Shown: one piece after another, positions 49,838 to 58,928 of the stretch
How the letters are laid out: the number at the start of each line of letters is the position of its first letter
Position numbering within the stretch: position 1 is the first letter of the stretch
Source: Actinomycetota bacterium
Lineage (GTDB): Bacteria; Actinomycetota; Acidimicrobiia; IMCC26256; JAENVU01
Length of the DNA: 64,000 nucleotides
Assembly: GCA_016870395.1 (NCBI GenBank)
Contig: VGBT01000002.1
Location: 1 to 64,000, forward strand
Reading direction: 5' to 3'
Notes under the pieces: generated by a model
Databases searched by the model: none
What the model was told of the DNA's origin: nothing
Seen by the model: only the letters and a program-made list of their open reading frames with translations
Position numbers and translations under genes: made by a program

Positions 49838-51010
49838 AACGATGTGCGAGGCTCCCGCGGTCATCCGGGCCATCAGCGTGTGGGCGGGCACGGGCGGGCA
49901 CCCCGCGACGCCCGCCTCCGTGTAGTCGCCCCCCGGGCCGTCGACCTCCGAATCAAAGAGCAAATACGGCACCGGATCCGAGGTGTGGGTGCCCAGGTGC
50001 AACGGCGTGGCGTGGTCCGGGAGCAGCAGCACGCGGAAGGCTCCGTGCGCCGGAAGCGCCTCCAGGAGAGGCCCGACAATCTCCCGATCCCAGGCCTCGA
50101 GCGACGCGACCTTCGCCGCGGCGTCCTGCTGGTGGCCCGCTTCGTCGGTGGCCTCCACGTGGAGGAGGAAGAAGTCGCGGTCGGTGAGCGACGCGAGGCA
50201 GGCGTTGCGCTGCGCGCCGTAGTCGTTGTCGAACCCGGCCGTCGCGCCCGGGACGTCGAGCACCTCGATGCCCGCCAAGACGCCCAGCCCTCGCACCAGG
50301 TCGACCGCCGAGGTCAGCCGGCCCTCGACGCCGAAGCGGTCCGCGAAGCGGGGCAGGTGCGGACGCCGGCCCTGACCCCACAGCCAGATCTGAGTCGCGC
50401 TCGAGCCGACCGCGGCCGCGGCATGCGCGACGATGGGCCGCGATGCGTCCATGAGCGCGCGGAGCTTCCCGGCCGCCGGCCCGAGTGGCCACACCGCGGG
50501 ACGCCCGGTGAGGTCGTGGGGCGGGGTGCACGCCGCGTCGGCCCAATCCCTCGGCACGACGACGAGGTGGCGGTACTCGACGCCCGGGTAGAAGCGCACG
50601 CCGTCGCGGCCGCCACCGAGCGCGGCGTCGAGCGCGGCGACGATCGGATGGCTCTGCTCGCTCGACGGGTGGCCCGCGGCGAAGTCGACCATCATGCCGT
50701 CGGCATCGAGCGTGACGAGGTTGCATCGGTACGCGACCTCGTCGGCCGCGAGCTCGACGCCCATCGCCGCGGCCTCGATCGGCGCCCGACCGGTGTGGAA
50801 CTCGGCGGGGTCGTAGCCGAGGATCGAGAGGTTGCCCACGTCGCTTCCGGGTGGCAGGCCCTCAGGGATCACGGCCGCCCGGCCGACCTCGCTGCGCGCC
50901 GCCATCGCCCGCAGGTGGGGCATCTCCGCCACCTGGAGCGGGGTGCGCCCGTCGAAGCCGTCGAAGGGCTCGTCGGCACAGCCGTCGGGAACGAGGACCA
51001 CGTACTTCAC
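49835..51010 (-). CDS. ApgM-type phosphoglycerate-mutase-like protein, possible homoserine kinase
   Basis: A 391-residue alkaline-phosphatase-fold protein of the ApgM (COG3635) family. MKYVVLVPDGCADEPFDGFD holds the first metal Asp, SDVGNLSILGYDP the catalytic Ser region, and HVEATDEAGHQQDAAAKVAS and LLLPDHATPLHLGTHTSD the remaining metal ligands. The family includes both phosphoglycerate mutases and a subgroup proposed, from gene context, to be a homoserine kinase. Here it takes the place of thrB in the order argS-lysA-hom-thrC-thrB-rho, and no GHMP-type thrB is present, which favours the kinase role; this is inference. A leaderless GTG lies 7 nt after TACGAT. Confidence 0.85.
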   Translation of the reverse strand: MKYVVLVPDGCADEPFDGFDGRTPLQVAEMPHLRAMAARSEVGRAAVIPEGLPPGSDVGNLSILGYDPAEFHTGRAPIEAAAMGVELAADEVAYRCNLVTLDADGMMVDFAAGHPSSEQSHPIVAALDAALGGGRDGVRFYPGVEYRHLVVVPRDWADAACTPPHDLTGRPAVWPLGPAAGKLRALMDASRPIVAHAAAAVGSSATQIWLWGQGRRPHLPRFADRFGVEGRLTSAVDLVRGLGVLAGIEVLDVPGATAGFDNDYGAQRNACLASLTDRDFFLLHVEATDEAGHQQDAAAKVASLEAWDREIVGPLLEALPAHGAFRVLLLPDHATPLHLGTHTSDPVPYLLFDSEVDGPGGDYTEAGVAGCPPVPAHTLMARMTAGASHIV

Positions 51011-51017
51011 GCCCGTG

Positions 51018-51023
51018 ATCGTA
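51018..51023 (-). promoter_or_regulatory. Candidate -10 box of a leaderless gene
   Basis: Minus-strand TACGAT lies 7 nt before the GTG at 51010, in the 54-base divergent region. Confidence 0.5.
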
Positions 51024-51052
51024 GGTGACGGCGAACGCGACGCCCCGCTCGC

Positions 51053-51058
51053 TACCGT
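51053..51058 (+). promoter_or_regulatory. Candidate -10 box of a leaderless gene
   Basis: TACCGT lies 6 nt before the GTG at 51065. Confidence 0.4.
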
Positions 51059-51064
51059 GCGCCC

Positions 51065-52360
51065 GTGCGTTCACGTCGGCGGCGCCTCCGCCTTCCCCGA
51101 TGTTCGGCTCCGGCGCCGGGCGCGTCCACCGCTGTCCCCCGCGGGCGCCTGCGCGTCGTGACGCTCGTGGCAATCGCGCTGGTTGCTCCCGCGTGCTCCG
51201 GCCCTGACGACGACAGGACGCAGCCACGTACGGCGAGGTCGTCGACCACCTCGACGACCTCGACCACCACGACGACCACCAGACCCCCGACCGACCTGCG
51301 CAACACCCGGCTCCGCCTCACCCCGGTCGCCGACCTCGACGCACCCACCGCGGCTGCAGACCGATGGGGTGACGCCGCGCTGTACGTCACCGAGCAATTC
51401 GGCCGCGTCCGCGCGATTCGCGACGGGGCGCTCGATCCCACGCCGGTGCTCGACCTGCGCGACGCGATCGCGGCGGGAGGCGAGCAGGGGCTGCTGGGCC
51501 TCGACTTCTCCCCCGACGGCACCAGGCTCTACGTGAACTACACGAACCGCGACGGAGACACGCGCGTCGACGAGTACACGATGCGCGCCGACGGCACCGC
51601 GGAGAGCGCGTCACGGCGCGAGCTGCTCGCGATCGAGCAGCCCCAGGCCAACCACAACGGCGGCAGCGTGGTGACTGGACCCGACGGGATGCTCTGGATC
51701 GGCATGGGCGATGGCGGCGCGTCCGGCGACCGTGGCAGCGGGCACGCCCCTGAGGGCAACGCCCAGTCCCCCACGACGCGGCTCGGCAAGATGCTGCGCA
51801 TCGACCCGACGCCCTCGGAGGGACGCCCGTACTCGATCCCGGCCGACAACCCGTACGCGGCTGGTGGTGGTCTCCCCGAGGTGTGGGCAGATGGGCTGCG
51901 CAACCCGTGGAAGTACTCGTTCGACCGCGCCACCGGCGACCTCGTGATCGCCGACGTCGGCCAGAACGCCTGGGAGGAGATCGACTGGGTCGGCGCAGGC
52001 ACCCCGGGTGGGCTCGATTTCGGCTGGCCCGTGCTCGAGGGCACCCACGAGTACCGCGGCAGCGACAGCGCCGGGCGAGTGGCCCCGATCCTCGAGTACT
52101 CGCACGACGACGGACGCTGCGCAGTCACCGGGGGCCATGTGTATCGCGGCGAGCGGATCCCGAGCCTCTACGGCGGCTACGTCTACTCCGACTCCTGCGA
52201 CGGCAGACTCCGGGGCACCCTCGTCCCGCCCGCGGCCGTCGGCGAGGAGGTCGACTTCGGGCTGGCGGCCGGCAGCGTGGTCGGCTTCGGCGAGGACGGC
52301 AGCGGCGAGCTCTATGTGCTCTCGCAGACCGACGGCGTCCTACGCATCGACCCCGCCTGA
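51065..52360 (+). CDS. PQQ-dependent sugar dehydrogenase-like lipoprotein
   Basis: A 431-residue exported protein. A lipobox (LVAPAC, Cys44) follows a hydrophobic segment, then a Ser/Thr-rich linker (about 55-75) that spaces the domain from the membrane. The catalytic part is the GSDH six-bladed propeller: GLLGLDFSPDGTRLYVNYTN, EQPQANHNGGSVVTGPDGML with the conserved His, WADGLRNPWKYSFDRATGD and GRCAVTGGHVYRGERIPSLY. It oxidises a sugar outside the cell if PQQ is available. No PQQ synthesis genes are in the window. It diverges from the ApgM-like gene. Confidence 0.88.
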   Translation: MRSRRRRLRLPRCSAPAPGASTAVPRGRLRVVTLVAIALVAPACSGPDDDRTQPRTARSSTTSTTSTTTTTTRPPTDLRNTRLRLTPVADLDAPTAAADRWGDAALYVTEQFGRVRAIRDGALDPTPVLDLRDAIAAGGEQGLLGLDFSPDGTRLYVNYTNRDGDTRVDEYTMRADGTAESASRRELLAIEQPQANHNGGSVVTGPDGMLWIGMGDGGASGDRGSGHAPEGNAQSPTTRLGKMLRIDPTPSEGRPYSIPADNPYAAGGGLPEVWADGLRNPWKYSFDRATGDLVIADVGQNAWEEIDWVGAGTPGGLDFGWPVLEGTHEYRGSDSAGRVAPILEYSHDDGRCAVTGGHVYRGERIPSLYGGYVYSDSCDGRLRGTLVPPAAVGEEVDFGLAAGSVVGFGEDGSGELYVLSQTDGVLRIDPA

Positions 52361-52379
52361 GGAGCAGGACCCGAGCCGA

Positions 52380-53168
52380 TCAGTGCTCGGCGCGCCTGAG
52401 CACCAGCCCCGCGACGCGACGCGTCACCCCCGACGGGAAGAAGCTCGTGAACGCGGCGGTCGCGGCGTTGAGGGGTCCGGGCACGCACACGGCGCGGCCG
52501 CGTTCGTAATCGCGCAGCGCGATCACCGCGACCTGCTCGGCGTTCTGCCACAGGAAGTCGGGCACGTCCACCGAGTCGATCCCCGCGCGCTTCTGGAACT
52601 CCGTGCGCGTGAACCCGGGGCAGCACACCATGCACTTCACGCCCGTGCCCTTGAGCTCCTCGTGTAGCGCCTGGCTGAAGCTGCTCACGTACGCCTTCGT
52701 CGCGCCGTAGGTCGCGTTGAGCGGCGTGGGCTGGTACGCCGCGATCGACGCGACGTTGATGACGCCGCCGCGGCCACGCTCCACCATGCCGCCCAGGGCC
52801 GCGTGCGTACACCGCACCAGCGCGAGCACGTTGCATGAGATCTCCTGCAACTCACGCTCGAGCGGGAGATCGGCGAAGCGCCCCATCGTGCCGAACCCCG
52901 CGTTGTTCACGAGCAGGTCCACGGGGCGCTCGCGATCAGCCAGACGCTCTTGCACCCGGTGCACCGCCAGCTCGTCGGTGAGATCCGCGAACAACACCTC
53001 GGACTCGGCGCTGTGGGCGCCTTCGAGCTCCTTGGCCAGCGCCTCGAGGCGCGCCACATCGCGGGCGACGAGCACCAGGTCGTGGCCCGTGGACGCGAGC
53101 TCGGTGGCGAAGGCCAGCCCGATGCCCGACGACGCACCGGTCACGAGGGCTACCGGACGATCAGCCAT
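52380..53168 (-). CDS. Short-chain dehydrogenase/reductase
   Basis: A 262-residue classical SDR. ALVTGASSGIGLAFATELAS is the TGxxxGxG cofactor loop, LLVNNAGFGTMGRF carries the NNAG motif, INVASIAAYQPTPLNATYGA with Ser and YGATK gives the Ser-Tyr-Lys catalytic set, and CCPGFTRTEF follows. It is an NAD(P)-dependent oxidoreductase, probably NADP given the Arg near strand 2. Its substrate is unknown. The ATG at 53168 has AGGAGG upstream. It separates thrC from the ApgM-like gene, an interruption of the usual order. Confidence 0.93.
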   Translation of the reverse strand: MADRPVALVTGASSGIGLAFATELASTGHDLVLVARDVARLEALAKELEGAHSAESEVLFADLTDELAVHRVQERLADRERPVDLLVNNAGFGTMGRFADLPLERELQEISCNVLALVRCTHAALGGMVERGRGGVINVASIAAYQPTPLNATYGATKAYVSSFSQALHEELKGTGVKCMVCCPGFTRTEFQKRAGIDSVDVPDFLWQNAEQVAVIALRDYERGRAVCVPGPLNAATAAFTSFFPSGVTRRVAGLVLRRAEH

Positions 53169-53242
53169 TGGGGCCTCCTCTCTCGGGGTGCCCCACCCTC
53201 GCGCATCTGGCGGTGCGCTGGCTGAAACGCCCGGGGGCAAAG

Positions 53243-54310
53243 CTAGAGACCGAGCCCGGCGGCCACCGCGGCGATCTCCGCGTCGACCGCCTCGCCCACC
53301 TGCACCTGGCCGATCGCGGTCTGGGGATCCTTGAGGCCGTGACCAGTGACCGTGCACACGACCCGCTCCCCGGCCTCTACCAGACCGCTGGCCGCCGCCT
53401 TGCGCATCCCGGCGACCGACGCGGCGCTGGCGGGCTCCACGAAGAGGCCCTCGGTGGCCGCGAGCTCCCGGTACGCGGCGAGGATCTCGTCGTCGCTGAC
53501 CATGCCGATCGCACCGCCCGACTCGTCGCGCGCCGCGAGCGCGCCCTCCCAGCTCGCCGGGTTCCCGATGCGGATGGCGGTGGCGACGGTCTCCGGATGC
53601 GCGACCGGCTCGCCGCGCACGATCGGCGAGGCACCCTGTGCCTGCCAGCCCAGCATCCTCGGTGTGCGCCCGGCGCGCCCGAGCCGCTCGTACTCGAGGT
53701 AGCCGCGCCAGTAGGCGGTGATGTTGCCGGCGTTGCCGACCGGGATGCAGTGCACTTCGGGCGCGTCGCCCAGCACGTCGACGATCTCGAAGCTCGCCGT
53801 CTTCTGGCCCTCGATCCGGTACGGGTTGATCGAGTTCACGACCGTGACACCGCCCAGGTCGCCCAGCGCGCGCACGATGTCGAGCGCCTGGTCGAAGTTG
53901 CCCCGCACCTGCACGACCCTCGCGCCGTGGATGAGTGCCTGCGCGAGCTTGCCCAGCGCGATCTTGCCCTCGGGGATGACGACGCCGCACGTGATGCCGG
54001 CGCGGGCCGCATACGCGGCCGCACTCGCCGACGTGTTGCCCGTCGACGCGCAGACCACCACCTTCGCACCGTCCTCGACCGCCTTGGTGATCGCCATCGT
54101 CATGCCCCGGTCCTTGAAGGAACCAGTGGGGTTGAGACCCTCGACCTTGCACCACACCTCGAGGCCGAGCTCCCCGGAGAGGCGCTCAGCGCGCAGCAGC
54201 GGCGTGCCGCCCTCAAGCAGCGTGACGACCGGCGTCGTCTCCTTCACCGGCAGGTGCTCGCGGTACGCCTCGACGACTCCGGGCCAGGGAGTGGGCAACG
54301 GGTTCGTCAT
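53243..54310 (-). CDS. thrC: Threonine synthase
   Basis: A 355-residue PLP enzyme. [20 protein letters not shown] carries the PLP-binding lysine (about residue 64), [20 protein letters not shown] is the phosphate-binding and catalytic region, and [20 protein letters not shown] binds the PLP phosphate. The length matches the short class of threonine synthases. It converts O-phosphohomoserine to threonine, the last step after Hom and a homoserine kinase. The ATG at 54310 follows the hom stop by 13 nt, so hom-thrC is an operon. The frame is open slightly upstream but lies inside hom. Confidence 0.96.
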   Translation of the reverse strand: MTNPLPTPWPGVVEAYREHLPVKETTPVVTLLEGGTPLLRAERLSGELGLEVWCKVEGLNPTGSFKDRGMTMAITKAVEDGAKVVVCASTGNTSASAAAYAARAGITCGVVIPEGKIALGKLAQALIHGARVVQVRGNFDQALDIVRALGDLGGVTVVNSINPYRIEGQKTASFEIVDVLGDAPEVHCIPVGNAGNITAYWRGYLEYERLGRAGRTPRMLGWQAQGASPIVRGEPVAHPETVATAIRIGNPASWEGALAARDESGGAIGMVSDDEILAAYRELAATEGLFVEPASAASVAGMRKAAASGLVEAGERVVCTVTGHGLKDPQTAIGQVQVGEAVDAEIAAVAAGLGL

Positions 54311-54323
54311 CGTCGCGTCCGGT

Positions 54324-55616
54324 TCACGACTCGTCGCCGAGGACACGCAGCACCGAACCGACCCGGTGGACCGCGTCGACGTCACGCAGCGCGTGCACGG
54401 TGGCCCTCAGGTCCGCCTCACGCGCCAGGTGGGTGACGAAGACCAGCCGCGCGTCGTCGCCGATGCCCATCTGCTGCATCGAGCGGATGGACACGGCGTG
54501 CGTTCCGAACTGCTCCGCGATCGCCGCGAGCACTCCGGGGCGGTCTGCGACTTCGAGCTGCAAGTAGAACTGGCTCTCGACCTCGTCGATGGGGACGATC
54601 GGCTTGCGCGCGAGCACGCCGATCGTGGCTCCGCGGGCGCCGCTGGCAAGGTTCTTGGACGCGTCGATGAGGTCGCCGAGCACCGCGCTCGCCGTGGGAC
54701 CACCACCCGCACCGCGCCCGTAGAGCATCAGCTCCCCCGCGGCGTCGGCCTCGATGAACACCGCGTTGAACGACTCACGCACCGAGGCGAGCGGGTGGGT
54801 CCTCGGCACCATCGTGGGGTGCACGCGCACCGCGATGCCCGAAGGACCCTCCTCGGCCACTGCCAACAGCTTCACCACGTAACCGAGCTCCTGCGCCGAC
54901 ACGATGTCCGAGTCGGTGAGCTCGCTGATCCCCTCGCGGTACACGTCGCCCGCGACGACGCGGGCACCGAACGCGATGCTCGCGATGATCGCCACCTTGG
55001 CCGCAGCGTCGAAGCCCTCAACGTCGGCCGTGGGGTCCCGCTCGGCGAAGCCCAGCGTCTGCGCTTCCGCAAGCGCGTCGTGGAACGACGCGCCCGACTC
55101 GGCCATCCGGGTGAGGATGTAGTTCGTCGTGCCGTTGACGATGCCCATGACCCGCCGGATTCGGTCGCCCGCGAGCGACTCCCGCAGCGGGCGAAGCAGC
55201 GGGATGCCCCCGGCCACCGATGCCTCGAAGAGCAGGTCGACCCCGGCGCCCTCCGCGGTCTCGAAGAGCTCCTTGCCCACATTGGCGAGCAGCTCCTTGT
55301 TGGCCGTCACCACCGGCTTGCCGGCCTTGAGCGCCTCGACGATCAGCTCGCGGGCCGGCTCGATCCCGCCGATCACCTCCACGACCACGTCGACGTCGGA
55401 CGCGGTGGCGACCTCGGTGCCGTCGTGGGTGAACGCCGACGCGGGGAGCGGCACGTCGCGCTCGCGGGCCAGGTTGCGCACCGCGACGCGCGCGACCTCC
55501 AGGCGCACCCCGGTACGGGCCTCGATCGTGTCGCCGTGCTCGGCGATCAGGCGCACGAGCGCCGCGCCGACGTTGCCGCACCCGAGCAGCCCGACCTTCA
55601 CCACGTCCTCGGCCAT
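54324..55616 (-). CDS. hom: Homoserine dehydrogenase
   Basis: A 430-residue enzyme with [20 protein letters not shown] (NAD(P) loop GxGxxG), [20 protein letters not shown] and [18 protein letters not shown], the catalytic block [20 protein letters not shown], and [22 protein letters not shown]-terminal ACT domain ([20 protein letters not shown]) points to feedback control by threonine. It makes homoserine for threonine and methionine. The ATG at 55616 starts the protein at its nucleotide-binding strand; the frame is open a little further upstream. It is followed by thrC and preceded by a hairpin after lysA. Confidence 0.96.
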   Translation of the reverse strand: MAEDVVKVGLLGCGNVGAALVRLIAEHGDTIEARTGVRLEVARVAVRNLARERDVPLPASAFTHDGTEVATASDVDVVVEVIGGIEPARELIVEALKAGKPVVTANKELLANVGKELFETAEGAGVDLLFEASVAGGIPLLRPLRESLAGDRIRRVMGIVNGTTNYILTRMAESGASFHDALAEAQTLGFAERDPTADVEGFDAAAKVAIIASIAFGARVVAGDVYREGISELTDSDIVSAQELGYVVKLLAVAEEGPSGIAVRVHPTMVPRTHPLASVRESFNAVFIEADAAGELMLYGRGAGGGPTASAVLGDLIDASKNLASGARGATIGVLARKPIVPIDEVESQFYLQLEVADRPGVLAAIAEQFGTHAVSIRSMQQMGIGDDARLVFVTHLAREADLRATVHALRDVDAVHRVGSVLRVLGDES

Positions 55617-55660
55617 AGGCCCATCAGTCTCGCGCACGGGCCAGGAGTCCCCCATGCAGA

Positions 55661-55708
55661 AACCGTCGCGTCTATCTCACGCCAGGGCGTGAGGAACACG
55701 CGACAGTT
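55661..55708 (-). terminator. Two-stage hairpin between lysA and hom
   Basis: An outer stem of about 11 bp (55661-55671 with 55698-55708, one mismatch) encloses an inner CTCACGC/GCGTGAG stem (55676-55682/55687-55693). On the minus strand the structure is followed by TTTC. It probably terminates or attenuates transcription after lysA, so hom-thrC may have its own promoter. Confidence 0.55.
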
Positions 55709-55713
55709 CCGAG

Positions 55714-56964
55714 CTAGTCGAGGTCGAGGCGGGTCAGGTCGTCGGCGGTCTCGCGCCGGATCACGACCCTCGCCTCCCCGCCCCGCACGAACAGCACCGC
55801 AGGTCGGGGAACCTTGTTGTAGTTGCTCGCCATCGAGTACCCGTACGCCCCCGTGACCGGGGTGACGAGCAGGTCACCCGGCGCCACGTCGACCGGGAGG
55901 TGCGCGTCGGGCACGACGACGTCGCCCTGCTCGCAGTGCTTGCCCGCGACCGAGGCGGTCAACGGGCGCGGCGCGTCGACGCGGTCGGGCAGGTAGGCCT
56001 CGTAACCGGCGCCGTAGAGCACCGGCCGCGGGTTGTCGCTCATCCCGCCGTCGACCGCCACGTAGGTGGTGACGCCCGGCACCGCCTTCACCGTCCCCAC
56101 CCGGTAGACGGTGATCGCCGCGGCGGCGGCGATCGAGCGGCCGGGCTCGACCGCGATCCGCTGGTCGGGCAGCGCGTCGTGGAGCACACGTGCGTACTCG
56201 GCGATGCTCGGGGCGGGATCACCGGCGAGGTAGCGGGCGCCGAGCCCGCCGCCGAGGTCGAGCACCGGAACCCCGACCCCCGTCGCCCGCTCGCATTCGA
56301 GCGCGACCTCTCCCATCACGGTTGCGGCCTTCCCGTAGGAGTCGAGCCGGTACACCTGTGAGCCGATGTGGCAATGGAGCCCGCCGAAGGCGAGTCGCTC
56401 CGAGCGGACGACGCGCTCCACCGCGGCGAGCGCCGCGCCAGTCGCGAACGAGAAGCCGAACTTGGAGCGCTCGGTCCCGGTCTCGATGTACTCGTGGGTG
56501 TGGGCCTCGACTCCGGGCGTGACGCGCACGAGCACTCGGCCCCGGTAGCCGAGCCGCTCCAGTCGCTCGAGCTCGTCGTCCGAGTCGCCGACGACGGCAG
56601 CGACGCCGGCGTCCCGCGCGGCCGCGATCTCGGCGTCGCTCTTGTTGTTGCCGTGGAACAGCAAGCGCTCGGCCGGGAAGCCGGCGTTCAGCGCGACGTG
56701 GAGCTCTCCGCCGGTGGCCACGTCGAGGCCCAAGCCCTCCTCGGCCACGAGGCGTGCCATCGCTCGGCACAGGAACGCCTTGCTCGCGTAGGCCACGTTC
56801 TCCGACCCGAAGTGCCTCCCGTACTCGCAACAGCGTGCGCGCAGGTGGTCCTCGTCGTAGACGAACAGCGGGGTGCCGTACTCGGCGGCGAGGGCCTCGA
56901 GGTCGAGCGCGCGCAGCCCTTCCGGGACCAGGGTGAGGTCGAAGGGTGCGGCGGGGTCGGTCAC
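55714..56964 (-). CDS. lysA: Diaminopimelate decarboxylase
   Basis: A 416-residue PLP-dependent alanine-racemase-fold decarboxylase. VAYASKAFLCRAMARLVAEE carries the PLP lysine (near residue 60), FGGLHCHIGSQVYRLDSYGK the HxGSQ motif, LDLGGGLGARYLAGDP the phosphate site, and KHCEQGDVVV the catalytic Cys. It converts meso-diaminopimelate to lysine. A GTG start overlaps the argS stop (GTGA), so translation is coupled. ArgS-LysA pairing is typical of actinomycetes. Length and motifs are normal. Confidence 0.96.
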   Translation of the reverse strand: MTDPAAPFDLTLVPEGLRALDLEALAAEYGTPLFVYDEDHLRARCCEYGRHFGSENVAYASKAFLCRAMARLVAEEGLGLDVATGGELHVALNAGFPAERLLFHGNNKSDAEIAAARDAGVAAVVGDSDDELERLERLGYRGRVLVRVTPGVEAHTHEYIETGTERSKFGFSFATGAALAAVERVVRSERLAFGGLHCHIGSQVYRLDSYGKAATVMGEVALECERATGVGVPVLDLGGGLGARYLAGDPAPSIAEYARVLHDALPDQRIAVEPGRSIAAAAAITVYRVGTVKAVPGVTTYVAVDGGMSDNPRPVLYGAGYEAYLPDRVDAPRPLTASVAGKHCEQGDVVVPDAHLPVDVAPGDLLVTPVTGAYGYSMASNYNKVPRPAVLFVRGGEARVVIRRETADDLTRLDLD

Positions 56965-58700
56965 GGCACGTCGGTCTCCGCGGCGCCGTCCGAGTTGGCC
57001 GGATCGCCGTCGAGGCGCTCCATCACCTCGGGGGCGCTCACGCCGAGGATGGCGAGTGCGTCGGCCAGCCCGATCCGGCACGCCTCGGTGAGCCAGAGCC
57101 TGGCGCGCGTCAACGCGGGATCGTCGGTGAGCACCCGGCAGTCGCGATAGAACCCGTGGAAGCGCGAGGCGAAGTCGCGAACCCAGGTGGCGACCCGATG
57201 CGGCGCACGCGTCTCGGCGGCGTGCACGAGCACGTCGGGATACTCGGCGAGCGCGCGCAGCAGGTCGAGCTCGCGCTCGTGCACCAAGAGCGAGAGCTCA
57301 ACGTCGCCGAGCTCGCCTCGCGTCACACCGGCCTCGGCCGCCCGGCGGCCGATCGACGCGATCCGGGCGTGCGCGTACTGCACGTAGTAGACGGGGTTCT
57401 CCATCGACTGCGCGGTGACGACGTCGAGGTCGAAGGTCTGCGCGGTGTCGATGCCCTGCAGCAGAAACGCGAGCCGGCACACGTCGGGATCGACCTCGTC
57501 GAGGATGTCCGCGAGCGTGATCACTTCGCCGGCGCGCTTGGACAGGCGCACCAGCTCTCCACCGCGCTCGAGCTTCACGAGCTGACCGAGGAGGATTTCG
57601 GGCTCCGGCGCGTCAACGCTGCCGTATCCGAGCGCCCGCATGCCCACCTGCAGCGACTTCACCTGGCCGTGGTGGTCGGCGCCCCAGATATCAACGAGAT
57701 GGTCAAAGCCGCGGCGCAGCTTGTCGCGGTGGTACGCGAGGTCGCTGGTGAGGTAGGTGGTGCCACCGTCGCCACGCACGAGCACACGGTCGCGTTGGTC
57801 GCCGAGAGCCTCGCTGCGAAGCCACGTTGCGCCGTCGGCCTCGTAGGTGTGGCCACCTGCTTCGAGGTCCGCCAGCACCGCGGCGACGTCGCCGCGCTCG
57901 TGCAGCAGCAGCTCCGAGAACCAGGTGTCGAAGTGCACCCCGATCCGACCGAGGTCGTCACGCAGCTGGCGCACGACATCGTGATAGCCCCATTCCCGGG
58001 TTGCGGCGAGCGACACATCGTCGCCGAGCTCGGTGCGCATGCGATCGGCCATGTCGAGGAGGTACTCGCCGTGATAGCCGTCGCCGGGTGGCGCCTCGCC
58101 CCGGTAGCGAGCGTGCAACGACGCGCCGAACGCGTCGAGCTGGGTCCCCGCGTCGTTGAGGTAGTACTCGCGGTGCACCTCGGCTCCCTGCGCGGCCAGC
58201 AGGTTCGCGATCGCGTCACCGACCGCCACCCACCGACCACCGCCCGCGTGCAGGGGGCCCGTCGGGTTGGCCGACACGAACTCGAGGTTGACGCGCAGCC
58301 CCGCGTAGCAGTCGCCGCGCCCGTACCGCTCGCCGGCATCGACGACTTCGCGCAACACTGCGTGCAACCAGGTCGGCGCGAGGAAGAAGTTGCAGAAGCC
58401 CGGCCCCGCGATCTCGACCCGTTCGACGTGCGGAGGCGGCGCCGCGTCCAGCGCGGCGACGATCCGCGAAGCGACTTCGCGTGGAGACACACCGACGGGC
58501 TTGGCCAGGACGAGTGCCACGTTGGTCTGCCAGTCGCCGTGGTCACGATGCCTGGCCTGCGTGACCTCGATGCCACGCTCGGGCTCGGGCAGGCCGGCTG
58601 CCTCGAGGGCGGCGCGCAACTGTTCGACGATCCGATCGGCGATCACAGGTCCGGCGTCTCGGGCGGGTGCTCGGGTGGTCACGGCGCGTGGGATGTGCAT
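56961..58700 (-). CDS. argS: Arginyl-tRNA synthetase
   Basis: A 579-residue class I synthetase. VNLEFVSANPTGPLHAGGGR is the HIGH-region equivalent (HAGG), LVRLSKRAGEVITLADILDE corresponds to the KMSKS loop (a weakened form), and VYYVQYAHARIASIGRRAAE and RARLWLTEACRIGLADALAI are typical of the anticodon-binding DALR domain. It charges tRNA-Arg; a tRNA-Arg(CCG) gene lies 1.9 kb away on the other strand. The start is uncertain: ATG 58700 or GTG 58682 are both plausible. The gene is followed by lysA with a GTGA overlap. Confidence 0.95.
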   Translation of the reverse strand: MHIPRAVTTRAPARDAGPVIADRIVEQLRAALEAAGLPEPERGIEVTQARHRDHGDWQTNVALVLAKPVGVSPREVASRIVAALDAAPPPHVERVEIAGPGFCNFFLAPTWLHAVLREVVDAGERYGRGDCYAGLRVNLEFVSANPTGPLHAGGGRWVAVGDAIANLLAAQGAEVHREYYLNDAGTQLDAFGASLHARYRGEAPPGDGYHGEYLLDMADRMRTELGDDVSLAATREWGYHDVVRQLRDDLGRIGVHFDTWFSELLLHERGDVAAVLADLEAGGHTYEADGATWLRSEALGDQRDRVLVRGDGGTTYLTSDLAYHRDKLRRGFDHLVDIWGADHHGQVKSLQVGMRALGYGSVDAPEPEILLGQLVKLERGGELVRLSKRAGEVITLADILDEVDPDVCRLAFLLQGIDTAQTFDLDVVTAQSMENPVYYVQYAHARIASIGRRAAEAGVTRGELGDVELSLLVHERELDLLRALAEYPDVLVHAAETRAPHRVATWVRDFASRFHGFYRDCRVLTDDPALTRARLWLTEACRIGLADALAILGVSAPEVMERLDGDPANSDGAAETDVP

Positions 58701-58824
58701 CACACGCGCGGTCGCGGTCAGCATTGCACACGACGCGTCCCGGGACGGGCCCGGTTCCCGCCACGTCCGTCCGCTCCCCGCCAACCGTCAACCGACTGCC
58801 CCTCGACACGACTCGGAGTGCGAG

Positions 58825-58899
58825 CACGCTCCGTGGTAGCTATTGTGCTGGAACCGGGGCAATCGGCGGGTGCGACAGCACCGAGGGCGGCGGAGCGTG
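58825..58899 (+). other. Structured leader of the diguanylate cyclase gene
   Basis: A 9-bp outer stem (CACGCTCCG at 58825-58833 with CGGAGCGTG at 58891-58899) encloses a 6-bp stem (GTGCTG 58845-58850 with CAGCAC 58876-58881) and a G-rich loop. It ends 14 nt before the GAGGAGG ribosome-binding site. It could be a regulatory RNA element, but chance pairing is possible. Confidence 0.35.
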
Positions 58900-58928
58900 G
58901 TGATGCAACGCTCGAGGAGGAACGGTTC

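Noticed and set aside
58825-58920. c-di-GMP (GEMM) riboswitch before the cyclase
   Set aside because: The core GCAAACC/GAAA/GCAAAGCC elements are absent; only the general hairpin layout and a partial G-rich segment are similar.
56946-58928. Long upstream extension of the diguanylate cyclase frame
   Set aside because: It runs antisense through argS, and GAGGAGG sets the start at 58929.
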